From NCBI RefSeq assembly GCF_002090135.1, contig NZ_BBRL01000006.1, positions 62,001-126,000 on the forward strand: a stretch of 64,000 nucleotides of DNA, read 5' to 3'. This stretch comes from Demequina sp. NBRC 110055. Lineage in GTDB: Bacteria > Actinomycetota > Actinomycetes > Actinomycetales > Demequinaceae. The notes beneath the pieces were generated by a model, which was given only the letters and a program-made list of their open reading frames with translations, ran no database searches and was not told the DNA's origin. The position numbers and the translations under genes were made by a program. Of the stretch, positions 35,223 to 43,655 are shown one piece after another (position 1 is the first letter of the stretch; every line of letters starts with the position of its first letter).

Positions 35223-35226
35223 ATGA
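35125..35226 (+). CDS. Possible 33-codon leader ORF coupled to the methyltransferase gene
   Basis: GTG 35125 opens a 33-residue frame (VIGSHSRLLTAGVHTRPP and so on) ending at TGA 35224-35226, which overlaps the ATG of the methyltransferase at 35223 as ATGA. The -10 position and the 4-base overlap are the only evidence; the peptide resembles nothing I know. If real, its translation would deliver ribosomes to the next start, which lacks a ribosome binding site. Confidence 0.4.
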   Translation: MIGSHSRLLTAGVHTRPPAWAHTPQRVLGAVTR

Positions 35227-36341
35227 GCGGCGCGTTTGAGGCCTTGCGGCGTTGGCCCGATGTCGAGGCGCCCGGGCTGGTCGCCGTCGACGCCGCCGAC
35301 CGGTTGATTCTGGACGAGTCCGCCGACATCCGCGAGGCCTCGCAGCGGGGTGACATCGTGGTCATCAACGATGCGTACGGCGCGCTCACCCTCGGGGCGG
35401 CCGATGCCGGCGCGACGGCCGTACGAACGCACATCGACTCGCTCACGGGCGAACGTGCGCTCGAGGCTAATGCGAGGCGCGCGAGCCTTTCGGACAGTTT
35501 TCGCGTCCTGCCGCTCCGCGCGGAGCTTGTCCGCGGGGCGAGGGTCGTCTTGCTACGGCTCCCCCGCTCGCTCGACTCCCTGCGTGACATCGCCGGCCTC
35601 ATCGCCGCGCACGCACACCCGGACGTCATCGTGGTGGCGGGCGGACGCCTCAAGCACATGTCGGTGTCGATGAACGCCGTACTGAGCGAACACTTCGGCA
35701 GGCTCGACGTCAGCCACGCCCGGCAAAAGTCTCGCGTGCTGATTGCCCGCGAACCGCACGACGGCGTCGACCCCGCGCCGGCCGCGGCGCAAGCCGAGGG
35801 GCTTGAGGTGCGCGCGTACGGCGGCGCGTTCGCGGGCGCAAGGCTCGATATCGGAACCCGGCTGCTGCTCGAGAGCCTGCCCATCGCATCGGCCGGCGGA
35901 ACCCCCAGCGATCCCCTCATTGACCTGGCCTGCGGCACCGGGATCGTCGGAGCGTGGATGGCGACGCGATACCCCGACGCGCACGTCTACGCGTGCGACC
36001 AGTCGGCCGTCGCCGTCGAGTCCGCACGGGCGACGATGCTCGCCAACGGCATCCAGGACCGCGTCGCGGTAGCGCGGGACGACATGCTGAGCGCCAGGCC
36101 CGACGCGAGCGCGTCGTTCATCGCGCTGAACCCGCCGTTCCATTCCGCCGCCGCGGTGACCGATCTCCTCGCGCCTCGCATGTTTGCCGACGTCGCCCGG
36201 GTGCTTCGCCCGGGCGGCCAGCTGTGGTGCGTATGGAACTCTGGCCTGAAATACCGCCCGCTGCTTGAGGGCGCTATCGGCACGACGGAGCAGGCCGCGC
36301 GCAACGCCAAGTTTACAGTCACGGTCTCGACGCGACGTTGA
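35223..36341 (+). CDS. RlmG/RsmC-like rRNA guanine-N2 methyltransferase
   Basis: 372 residues, the length of this family. A cofactor-less N-terminal half (about 1-190) resembles the duplicated methyltransferase domain of RsmC/RlmG; the catalytic half has DLACGTGIVGAWMA (about 234-247) and NPPFHSAAAV (303-312), the family's AdoMet and active-site motifs. These enzymes methylate G in 16S or 23S rRNA; which one is not determined. It has a related 42-codon remnant at 27000, and no ribosome binding site of its own, but a possible leader ORF overlaps its start. Confidence 0.85.
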   Translation: MSGAFEALRRWPDVEAPGLVAVDAADRLILDESADIREASQRGDIVVINDAYGALTLGAADAGATAVRTHIDSLTGERALEANARRASLSDSFRVLPLRAELVRGARVVLLRLPRSLDSLRDIAGLIAAHAHPDVIVVAGGRLKHMSVSMNAVLSEHFGRLDVSHARQKSRVLIAREPHDGVDPAPAAAQAEGLEVRAYGGAFAGARLDIGTRLLLESLPIASAGGTPSDPLIDLACGTGIVGAWMATRYPDAHVYACDQSAVAVESARATMLANGIQDRVAVARDDMLSARPDASASFIALNPPFHSAAAVTDLLAPRMFADVARVLRPGGQLWCVWNSGLKYRPLLEGAIGTTEQAARNAKFTVTVSTRR

Positions 36342-36379
36342 TGCGGACCTCGCCGGACCTCACACCGGGCCCTCGTCCG

Positions 36380-36385
36380 TAAAAT
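36380..36385 (+). promoter_or_regulatory. -10 element TAAAAT of the zinc-ribbon SDR gene
   Basis: TAAAAT, then 7 nt, then GTG 36393: one of the strongest leaderless promoters in the window. Confidence 0.6.
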
Positions 36386-36392
36386 AGAGCGA

Positions 36393-37913
36393 GTGTCCAC
36401 ACCGCCCGCACCCGCCGACCGCCAGCACCGTATCGACCCCACGGACCTCGAGACGACGCTGCGTGTCCTCGGTTCCCTGAGCGACGTCGACGAGAGCGAC
36501 CCCGACTTCGTGGCGGTACGCAACGCAACGGCTCACATGATCAAGGCCGTGAAGCAGAGCCGGCGACGTGAACGGCGCGCGACAATCGCGGCCAACGACA
36601 CTGCGGTCGTCGCCGCCACGGCGACGGGGGCATCGGACCGCATCGACGACGAGACGCGCGGACTCACTCTCGAGGCGCGTGCCGCGACCCCGACGGCGGG
36701 CGAGTACCTTAAGGCGCGCCCGTGCTACATCTGCAAGCAGAAGTACACGTTGGTCGACGCGTTCTATCACCAGCTCTGCCCGTCGTGCGCGGAGACGAGC
36801 CACGCCAAGCGGCACGCAAGCACGGACCTGCGAGGACGGCGTGCACTGCTCACTGGCGGCAGGGCGAAGATCGGAATGCACATCGCGTTGCGGCTGCTGC
36901 GCGACGGCGCCGACCTCACGGTCACCACGCGCTTCCCTCGCGACGCCGTGCGCCGGTTTGCGGCCATGCCCGATGCTGCCGAGTGGCTCCCCCGCCTCAC
37001 TGTTGTCGGCATCGACCTGCGCGACCCCGCCCAGGTGGTGTCCCTCGCAGACTCCGTCGCCGCAGCCGGCCCCCTCGACGTCCTCATCAACAACGCCGCC
37101 CAGACGGTGCGCCGCTCCCCCGGCGCCTACGCGCCGCTTGTCGACGCAGAGTCCGCGCCGCTCGAGCACGGACTGTGGCCCGAGGGCAAGGGCCCCCAGT
37201 TGCTCACCCTTGGCCGCACCACCGACGCGCATCCCGTCAGCATCGAGGCCTCTGCGGCCACGCACCCACTGCTTGCTTCCGCCCACCTGGCCGAGATGGG
37301 ATCCCGCGAGGCACAGCGGCTCACGGACCAGGCCCTCGCACCAGGGTCGTCATCCTTGGCTCGGCTTGCCGATGGCACCGCCATCGATGCGGGCGGCCTG
37401 GTGCCCGACCTCCACGACACGAACTCGTGGGTGCAGGCGGTCGGCGACGTCACGCCTTTGGAACTGCTCGAGGTGCAGTTGTGCAACTCGACCGCCCCGT
37501 TCATCCTGATTAACCGCCTGCGTCCAGCGCTCGCGGCGGCTGCCACGGCATCGGCGTCGGGGCGTTCCTACGTGGTGAATGTCTCCGCGATGGAGGGAGT
37601 CTTCGAGCGCGGCTACAAGGGCCCGGGCCACCCCCACACCAACATGGCGAAGGCCGCGCTCAACATGCTCACGCGCACCAGCGCCCGGGAAATGTTTGAA
37701 TCCGAGTCGATCCTGATGACCAGCGTCGACACCGGCTGGATCACCGACGAGCGCCCGCACCCCACCAAGGTGCGGCTGGCCGAGGAGGGTTTCCACGCCC
37801 CGCTCGATCTGGTCGACGGTGCGGCACGCGTGTACGACCCCGTGGTGCGCGGCGAGACCGGCGAGGATCTCTTCGGGGTTTTCCTCAAGGACTACGCACC
37901 CTCGAAGTGGTGA
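36393..37913 (+). CDS. SDR-family oxidoreductase with an N-terminal zinc ribbon
   Basis: 506 residues. Residues 1-105 are charged and unassigned. CYIC (about 111-114) and CPSC (129-132) form a four-Cys zinc site in CYICKQKYTLVDAFYHQLCPSCAE. The SDR fold then opens with ALLTGGRAKIGMHIALRLL, has INNAAQT and the active-site YKGPGHPHTNMAK, and ends LKDYAPSKW. A large insert around 240-350 separates the NNAA motif from the catalytic Tyr/Lys. This long SDR type occurs in actinobacteria and fungi; function unknown. Confidence 0.82.
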   Translation: MSTPPAPADRQHRIDPTDLETTLRVLGSLSDVDESDPDFVAVRNATAHMIKAVKQSRRRERRATIAANDTAVVAATATGASDRIDDETRGLTLEARAATPTAGEYLKARPCYICKQKYTLVDAFYHQLCPSCAETSHAKRHASTDLRGRRALLTGGRAKIGMHIALRLLRDGADLTVTTRFPRDAVRRFAAMPDAAEWLPRLTVVGIDLRDPAQVVSLADSVAAAGPLDVLINNAAQTVRRSPGAYAPLVDAESAPLEHGLWPEGKGPQLLTLGRTTDAHPVSIEASAATHPLLASAHLAEMGSREAQRLTDQALAPGSSSLARLADGTAIDAGGLVPDLHDTNSWVQAVGDVTPLELLEVQLCNSTAPFILINRLRPALAAAATASASGRSYVVNVSAMEGVFERGYKGPGHPHTNMAKAALNMLTRTSAREMFESESILMTSVDTGWITDERPHPTKVRLAEEGFHAPLDLVDGAARVYDPVVRGETGEDLFGVFLKDYAPSKW

Positions 37914-38052
37914 CCCTGTACTGAGCCACGCGCGGCCCACGACAGGGCGCCTTCCGCCACCCCAGGTGCCGAATGCCGACCTACGCATGCCTCGAGGCCC
38001 GTGCGGTCGCGCCGTGCGACACAGCAGCCGTGGCCATGGGCCCGCTTGCACG

Positions 38053-38095
38053 AAAAAGAGCCGCCCCTCCTGGCATTTACCAGGAAGGACGGCTC
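38053..38095 (-). terminator. Rho-independent terminator of tRNA-Pro
   Basis: On the minus strand GAGCCGTCCTTCCTGG pairs with CCAGGAGGGGCGGCTC (two G-U pairs) around loop TAAATG and is followed by TTTTT. It begins 10 nt after the tRNA 3' end. The only canonical U-tailed terminator I found here. Confidence 0.88.
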
Positions 38096-38105
38096 AGTTT
38101 CTCGG

Positions 38106-38179
<74 letters not shown>

Positions 38180-38270
38180 AAACTGGCCTGCTGCGAGGAT
38201 CGGAACCCTCGTTTGGACCGGGAAACAGTCTACACAGCGCCCGGACCGTTTTTGACCATGACGGCCCGGT

Positions 38271-38885
38271 TCACCCGAAATAACGGCCAGGCCGGTGGTT
38301 GATCGCGAGCGTCAGGTTCAGCAGCACCGCGCCAAGGATCGAGCACAGCAAGATCGGCAGCGGCACCAAGGCGAGCGATGCGACCACCACCACGAGATCG
38401 AGGGCCCCCTGCACAAAACCGGCCCGCCACCCGCGTGTCTCCTGCAGCCACGCGGCAAGGATGCCGAAGCCTCCCGCAGAGGCGCCGTGACGGAAGATGA
38501 TGAGCATCCCGACGCCGATGGACAGCCCGGCAAAGACCGCGCCATAGAGCGGATTCACGTCTGAGACGTCCATGTACAGCCCGTGCACCGAGGTCAACAC
38601 CGAAATCAAGGTCACGGCAATGAGCGTCTTGAGGGTGAAGGTCCACCCCATGCGCCGCACCGCGAGCCAGTAGAACGGCAGGTTGATGACGAAGAACACC
38701 ACGCCGAACCCCAGGCCCGTCCAGTAGCTCGCCAGGATCGCCACACCTGCGAGCCCGCCCGACACTCCCCCAATCTGGTCCAGCAGGAACAGCCCGAAGG
38801 ACATCATCAGCGCTCCTGTGGGGATCGCGAGGGCATCCTCCCACACGGCGTGCTTTTCTGCGATGGGCGGGTCGACGACAGACAT
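38271..38885 (-). CDS. YitT-family integral membrane protein
   Basis: 204 residues with five to six hydrophobic helices. The sequence GALMMSFGLFLLDQIGGVSGGLAGVAILASYWTGLGFGVVFFVINLPFY fits the YitT_membrane family, as does the GxSxGGFGILA stretch (HGASAGGFGILAAWLQ). Function unknown; members lack here the C-terminal DUF2179 cytoplasmic domain. GGAGG precedes the ATG. Confidence 0.85.
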   Translation of the reverse strand: MSVVDPPIAEKHAVWEDALAIPTGALMMSFGLFLLDQIGGVSGGLAGVAILASYWTGLGFGVVFFVINLPFYWLAVRRMGWTFTLKTLIAVTLISVLTSVHGLYMDVSDVNPLYGAVFAGLSIGVGMLIIFRHGASAGGFGILAAWLQETRGWRAGFVQGALDLVVVVASLALVPLPILLCSILGAVLLNLTLAINHRPGRYFG

Positions 38886-39043
38886 GGGAAGACCTCCAGG
38901 ATGGTGAGGTGGGAAGGGCCGATGCGCGGGTCGCGCGCCGCACTATGGTGCCAGACCCGTATGTCGGCCCGGTTTCCGCGCGCCCCTGGCGCCGCTCACG
39001 CGACACGCGTGGCCGGGTCCCGGCACAGGCCCCCGACACACCA

Positions 39044-39077
39044 ACGGCGCCGGTCCCCCATGGCGAACCGGCGCCGT
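39044..39077 (-). terminator. Hairpin after the MetE-like gene
   Basis: ACGGCGCCGGT (39044-39054) and ACCGGCGCCGT (39067-39077) form a perfect 11-bp stem around a 12-nt loop. It starts 15 nt after the stop codon of the minus-strand MetE-like gene. No downstream T-run on that strand. Confidence 0.6.
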
Positions 39078-39091
39078 CAAAAAGACAGAAG

Positions 39092-40309
39092 TTAGCCGCC
39101 GATGCGCTGCGCAGCGATGCGCGCGCCCTCGCCGAGCGACGCGAGCTTGGCCCACGCGATCTGCTGGTGCACGCGCCCGCCCAGGCCGCAGTCGGTGGAG
39201 CCGACCACGCGGTCGGGACCCACGATGTCCACGAAGCGCTCGATGCGGTCAGCGACCAGTTCGGGGTGCTCCACGACGTTGGTCGCGTGGCTCACGACGC
39301 CGGGCACCAGGATGGTGCCGTCGGGGATCGACACGTCGCGCCACGCCTTCCACTCGTGCTCGTGACGCACGTTGCCTGCCTCGAACGAGAACTCGCCGGC
39401 GTTGATGGTCAGCAACAGGTCAAGGATGTGGCGCAGCTCGAGGTCGGTGGTGTGGGGGCCGTGCCACGAGCCCCAGCAGATGTGAAGACGCACCTGCTCG
39501 CGCGGGAGTCCCTCGATCGCGTGGTTGATGGCGTCGATGCGGGTCTGCAGGAACGCGCGGTAGTCGGCGACGGACGGCTCCGGGTTGATCTGGTCCCAGC
39601 TCTCGGCGAGCGACGGGTCATCGAGCTGGACCGTGAGGCCGGCCTCCGTGATGGCCTTGTACTCCTCGCGCATCACGTCGGCCCACGCCCAAATGTGCTC
39701 GGCCTCGTCCTTGTAGTGGACGTTGCCGATGCGGGCGGCGGAGCCGGGAGCGAGTGACGTGAGGAAACCGTGGGTCTGGCCTGTGGCGTCCATCGCGTTC
39801 TTGAGGTTCGCGATGTCGGTCGCAATGAGGTCCTGGCCGCGGTACGAGATGTCGGAGACGGTGAGCGGCCAGAACGGCGGCTCGCCTAGCAGCACGCCGG
39901 ACGACGGGTCCTGGTATGCCTCGGCGAAGGCCACCCAGTCGCGGCGGTCGTTCATCGAGGTGAGCTGCACGTTGCCGGGGCTCGAGCGGACGGGCTCGGG
40001 CATGGGGGCATCGGCCGGCGGCAGCGCCAAACCCTCGGTGCGCTGGAACGAGTACGACCACCAGGCGCCGAAGTCGTGCGAGGCCGTCATCGCCTTGCCG
40101 TACTCGCCGTCACCCACGCGCGTGATACCCGCGTCGAGCTGGCGCTTCACGAGGGCGGTCACGGCCGCTGCGGCGGCTTCCTTGTATTCGTCGGTCTGGA
40201 CGAGGGTGAAACCGTCCTCGGCGACGGTGAGCGACTTCGTCGCCTCGACGAGCTCGGGCGAACGCGGGAGCGACCCGGCCGTCGTGGTCTCGATGGTGAC
40301 GTCGGACAT
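39092..40309 (-). CDS. Cobalamin-independent methionine synthase-like methyltransferase (MetE C-terminal domain type)
   Basis: 405 residues, much shorter than full MetE (about 750), so it is the stand-alone catalytic-barrel class. Zinc ligands: HICWGS (about 275-277) and Cys in GSTDCGLGG (about 372); DxxxxGxQ-like ADIM features fit UROD/MetE barrels. Likely transfers a methyl group to homocysteine or another thiol, using an unidentified donor. TTGGAGG precedes ATG 40309. Transcribed alone, with a long divergent leader region. Confidence 0.85.
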   Translation of the reverse strand: MSDVTIETTTAGSLPRSPELVEATKSLTVAEDGFTLVQTDEYKEAAAAAVTALVKRQLDAGITRVGDGEYGKAMTASHDFGAWWSYSFQRTEGLALPPADAPMPEPVRSSPGNVQLTSMNDRRDWVAFAEAYQDPSSGVLLGEPPFWPLTVSDISYRGQDLIATDIANLKNAMDATGQTHGFLTSLAPGSAARIGNVHYKDEAEHIWAWADVMREEYKAITEAGLTVQLDDPSLAESWDQINPEPSVADYRAFLQTRIDAINHAIEGLPREQVRLHICWGSWHGPHTTDLELRHILDLLLTINAGEFSFEAGNVRHEHEWKAWRDVSIPDGTILVPGVVSHATNVVEHPELVADRIERFVDIVGPDRVVGSTDCGLGGRVHQQIAWAKLASLGEGARIAAQRIGG

Positions 40310-40563
40310 GCATCCTCCAATAACGATGGGCGCGCGAGCGCACGCCTGGGTTCAGGTGGTCTCGCGCCAGCAATGTCCGCGTCTGCCGCGGATCCGAGGC
40401 CTCGTTTGATGCATGGCGACGGGCACCATTGTGCCCGCTTCTCGCCCTGGCCGCGGCCATGACCACCGCGCCCCACGCCATGAGCCCACCCGTCCCGGAC
40501 AAAACACCACGACACGGACATGCCTTGTTCAGGTTTTCGTAAAGTTCCGGTAATGTGCGACGC
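40310..40563 (-). other. Divergent region upstream of the MetE-like gene, with a hairpin
   Basis: 254 bp. CGGGCAC/GTGCCCG (40421-40427 and 40432-40438) is a perfect 7-bp stem with loop CATT, in the 5' leader of the MetE-like gene. I looked for a SAM or SAH riboswitch and found no match to the consensus I know. The other promoter in this gap is at 40551. Confidence 0.4.
40551..40556 (+). promoter_or_regulatory. -10 element TAATGT of the Pr6Pr gene
   Basis: TAATGT, then 7 nt, then GTG 40564. TTGTTC at 40525-40530 could be the -35, but the spacer is 20 nt. Confidence 0.5.
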
Positions 40564-41202
40564 GTGAGCAACGGAGCCACACTGAGAATATTGCGCCTCG
40601 GCGCCGCCCTCGCGATTGCGGTCGCGCTGGGCTTTCAAGGCTGGGCAGACCTCACCCACGGCACGTTCACGTGGGGCCAGCTTCCCGGCTACTTCACTCC
40701 CCTGGCGGCGATCGCTGGCGTGGTGGCCCTCACCGCATCGGCCCTCGCCGGCCCCTCGGAGCGGGTGTGGCTGTCGCTGCTGCGCGTCAACGCCGCGACC
40801 TACCTCGTGATCGCGGGCATCGTCTACTGGGCGGTCCTCGCCCAGCACGCGAACCCCCTGTTTCCCTGGGCCAACGCCATCCTCCACGGAGGTGCGGGCG
40901 CGATCCTGGTACTCGATTGGCTCATCGTCGGCCGGCGCCGGCGGCTACCGGTGTCGACGTGGTGGACCGTGCTGCTGGTGCCAGCCGGGTGGGCGGCCTT
41001 CCTCCTCGTCCGGGCCGCCCGCGATGGCTGGGTGCCGTACCCGTTCCTCGACCCCGCGCGTGGTGCCGCCGCCATCGCCACGACGCTGTCCATCATCGCG
41101 GCGGTGGGCCTCGCCTCTGTCGCCGTGCTGCACTGTGCCACCGGCCTGCGCGTGGTGCAGCCGGCCCGCCCAGATTTGCCTCAGCAGGAGCACGACGCGT
41201 AA
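40564..41202 (+). CDS. Pr6Pr-family integral membrane protein
   Basis: 212 residues, six hydrophobic helices, with the family's LLRVNAATYLVIAGIVYWAVLA, NPLFPWANAILHGGAGAILVLDWLI and YPFLDPARG features (Pr6Pr/FAR-17a/AIG1-like). Function unknown. GTG 40564 is chosen because of the -10 element; an in-frame GTG also lies at 40555. Followed 9 bp later by the FAD oxidoreductase gene, so probably co-transcribed. Confidence 0.82.
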   Translation: MSNGATLRILRLGAALAIAVALGFQGWADLTHGTFTWGQLPGYFTPLAAIAGVVALTASALAGPSERVWLSLLRVNAATYLVIAGIVYWAVLAQHANPLFPWANAILHGGAGAILVLDWLIVGRRRRLPVSTWWTVLLVPAGWAAFLLVRAARDGWVPYPFLDPARGAAAIATTLSIIAAVGLASVAVLHCATGLRVVQPARPDLPQQEHDA

Positions 41203-41211
41203 ACCTGAGCC

Positions 41212-42339
41212 GTGACCCACTCGACCGCGCCCGTTCTCGTCATCGGCGCGGGCCAGGCAGGGCTTTCGGTTGCCCACCACCTGGTGCAACGCGGCATGGT
41301 GCCCGGCTCCGACTTCGTGATCGTCGACCGCGGTCCAGGACCCGGCGGGGCGTGGCAGCACCGCTGGGACTCACTGCGCCTCGGCGACGCGCACCGTATC
41401 GCCGACCTGCCCGACATGGCGGCCGCGGGCGTCTCGTTCGCGGATGCGCCGACGGACCCACCCGCCTCGGCCGTCGTCTCCGACTACTACGGACGCTACG
41501 AGCGCCACCTCGACCTCCACGTGCGGCGCCCGGTCGCGGTCACCTCGGTCGCGCGCGCCGCCGACGGCGGCTTCGACGTCACGACGGCCGATGCCGCCGC
41601 CACCTTCCGTCCACGGGTGGTCGTGGCGGCGGTGGGAACCTGGGGCAGCCCACGGCTGCCAGAGATACCTGGTCGCGACTCGTTCCGCGGCGCGCAGATC
41701 ACCACCCCCGAGTACCGCCGCGCCGAGGACTTTGCCGGAATGCGGGTCGCGGTCGTGGGTGGCGGGGCCTCTGCCCTCGGCTTCCTGCGCGAACTCGATG
41801 GGGTCGCGAGCCGCGTGACATGGTTCACTCGCCGCCCGGTGGTGTTTCACGAGCGCGACGAGATGCTCCGCACGGAGCTGGGGCGCGCATCGGTGCGGCT
41901 CCAGGACGACGCCGCTCGTGCGGGCAAGCCACTTCCCAGCATCGTCTCGACCACGGGGATGCCGATGACTCCACCCATCGCCCGCATGCGTCGCGCCGGG
42001 CTGCTCACTCGCGTGCCGATGTTCACACGACTCACGGCCGACGGCGCGGTATTGCAGGATGGCGGGTTCGAGCCCCTCGACGCGATCATCTGGGCCCTCG
42101 GGTTCGACGCGGACCTCGGTCCGTTCGCCCCCGTCGGCCTCAGCGCACGCGACGGTGTGCGCGTCGCAGACGGCCACGCCGTGGACGTCCCCGGCTTGTT
42201 CCTCGCGGGGTACGGCCCTCAGGCGTCGACCATCGGCGCCGACCGCGGCGGGCGACGCACGGCGCGCGACGTCGCGACCTACCTCCGTGACGGCGTCTGG
42301 CCACCCACGCCGGGGGCGCGTCGTACGGCGGCGAACTGA
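41212..42339 (+). CDS. FAD-dependent oxidoreductase (flavin monooxygenase/YpdA-like)
   Basis: 375 residues. N-terminal FAD site VLVIGAGQAGLSVAHHL (about 8-24), second dinucleotide site VAVVGGGASALGFL (about 180-193) and a C-terminal IWALGFDADLG and DVPGLFLAGYGP. Length and layout fit flavin-dependent monooxygenases/YpdA thiol-disulfide reductases. The CxxC of thioredoxin reductase is absent, so a thiol role would be of the bacilliredoxin-reductase kind. GTG 41212; TAA of the previous gene lies 9 bp upstream. Confidence 0.82.
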   Translation: MTHSTAPVLVIGAGQAGLSVAHHLVQRGMVPGSDFVIVDRGPGPGGAWQHRWDSLRLGDAHRIADLPDMAAAGVSFADAPTDPPASAVVSDYYGRYERHLDLHVRRPVAVTSVARAADGGFDVTTADAAATFRPRVVVAAVGTWGSPRLPEIPGRDSFRGAQITTPEYRRAEDFAGMRVAVVGGGASALGFLRELDGVASRVTWFTRRPVVFHERDEMLRTELGRASVRLQDDAARAGKPLPSIVSTTGMPMTPPIARMRRAGLLTRVPMFTRLTADGAVLQDGGFEPLDAIIWALGFDADLGPFAPVGLSARDGVRVADGHAVDVPGLFLAGYGPQASTIGADRGGRRTARDVATYLRDGVWPPTPGARRTAAN

Positions 42340-42341
42340 CG

Positions 42342-42366
42342 CATCGGCGGCCCCAAGCAGCCGATG
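42342..42366. terminator. Hairpin with CATCGGC/GCCGATG arms between convergent genes
   Basis: CATCGGC (42342-42348) pairs with GCCGATG (42360-42366) around an 11-nt loop. The arms are cores of the window-wide repeat. Located between the oxidoreductase stop codon and the MFS stop codon. Confidence 0.5.
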
Positions 42367-42371
42367 TCCCC

Positions 42372-43616
42372 CTACACGGCGGCCGGAACGGACTCGGAGG
42401 CGGTGGCGGTGCGAGCGGCGGCGCGGCGCGTGATCGCCAGACCCGCCAGCGCACACAGCACACCGGGGACGCACAGCACGAGGCCCACCCAGGTGGGCGC
42501 CAAATATCCCAGCCCGGCCGCCAGCACAGCGCCACCGAGGGCGGCGCCAATCGAGTTGCCGATGTTCAGCGCCGAGTGGTTGAGCGCCGCCGCCATGGTC
42601 TGGCTGTCGCCGGCGACGTCCATGAGGCGCGTCTGGATGGCCGGCGAGAGCGCGGCGGCCGAGGCCCCCACGAGGAAGAGTCCCACCAGCAACCCCACCA
42701 CCGACGCCGCGGTGACGATGAGGAACACGAGCGACAAGGCGAACGCGGCAAAGAGCCACAAAATGGCGCGGATGGCGCCCGTGTCCGCGAGGCGGCCGCC
42801 GGCGAAGTTGCCGACAGTCATGCCGACGCCGACGATCATCAGCGCCAGCGGCACGAAGCCCTCGCTCGTCCCCGTGATCTCGGTCGCAAGCGGCGACACG
42901 TAGCTGTAGACCGCGAAGAAGCCGCCAAAGCCGAGCGCGCCCGTGAGGAGCGCGAACCACACCGCCGGCCGGGCGAGTGCCCCGACCTCGCGCCGCATGG
43001 TCGCGTGCGGGTCGCCAGGCGTCACGGGAAGCGACACAGCGATGGCGGCCGTCGCGACCGCAAACATGCCGGCGACCACGAGGTACGCCACCCGCCACCC
43101 GGCCGACTGGCCCAGCGCCGTGACGGCCGGCACGCCCACGATGTTCGCGATCGTCAGGCCCGACAGCACGAAGGCGGCGGCCTGCCCGCGCTTGTCGGGC
43201 CCCATGAGGCGCGCGGCCACCAGGGCGGCAATGCCGAAGTACGCGCCGTGCGGCAGTCCGGCAATGAAGCGCGCGGCGATGACGGTGGCGAAGGTGGGGG
43301 CGAGGGCCGATGCGATGGTGCCGAGCGTGAAGACCGCACTGAGGACGGTCAGCACCGTCTTGCGCGGAAAGCGAGCCGCGGCGGCCGCGATGGTCGGCGC
43401 TCCGACCACCACGCCGGCGGCGTACGCGGATACCACCCAGCCCGCGCGGGCAAGCGCCTCCTCCTGGTTGGCGTCCCACAAGCCGGGCAACAGGTCGCGC
43501 GCGATGTCGGGCAGCAGCCCCATCGCCACGAACTCCGTGGTGCCAATGCCGAAGCTACCGATCGCCAGCGCGAACAGCGCCACGCGGGTGCGGGAGGGAG
43601 ACACTACAGGGGACAT
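42372..43616 (-). CDS. MFS exporter, DHA1 family (AraJ/sugar-efflux-like)
   Basis: 414 residues with twelve hydrophobic helices. The opening LFALAIGSFGIGTTEFVAMGLLPDIARDL is the signature of the AraJ/YdhP/NepI group of DHA1 exporters; later RFIAGLPHGAYFGIAALVAA and QTRLMDVAG also fit. Substrate unknown (sugars, nucleosides or drugs in relatives). ATG 43616 chosen over the in-frame start 25 codons upstream, which would include the hairpin region. Confidence 0.85.
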   Translation of the reverse strand: MSPVVSPSRTRVALFALAIGSFGIGTTEFVAMGLLPDIARDLLPGLWDANQEEALARAGWVVSAYAAGVVVGAPTIAAAAARFPRKTVLTVLSAVFTLGTIASALAPTFATVIAARFIAGLPHGAYFGIAALVAARLMGPDKRGQAAAFVLSGLTIANIVGVPAVTALGQSAGWRVAYLVVAGMFAVATAAIAVSLPVTPGDPHATMRREVGALARPAVWFALLTGALGFGGFFAVYSYVSPLATEITGTSEGFVPLALMIVGVGMTVGNFAGGRLADTGAIRAILWLFAAFALSLVFLIVTAASVVGLLVGLFLVGASAAALSPAIQTRLMDVAGDSQTMAAALNHSALNIGNSIGAALGGAVLAAGLGYLAPTWVGLVLCVPGVLCALAGLAITRRAAARTATASESVPAAV

Positions 43617-43655
43617 GGGCGGACCTCGCGTCGAGCGGAACGGGGCAACACGCTC

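Noticed and set aside
40310..40563. SAM or SAH riboswitch before the MetE-like gene
   Set aside because: I could not find the conserved core of either; only generic hairpins are visible.
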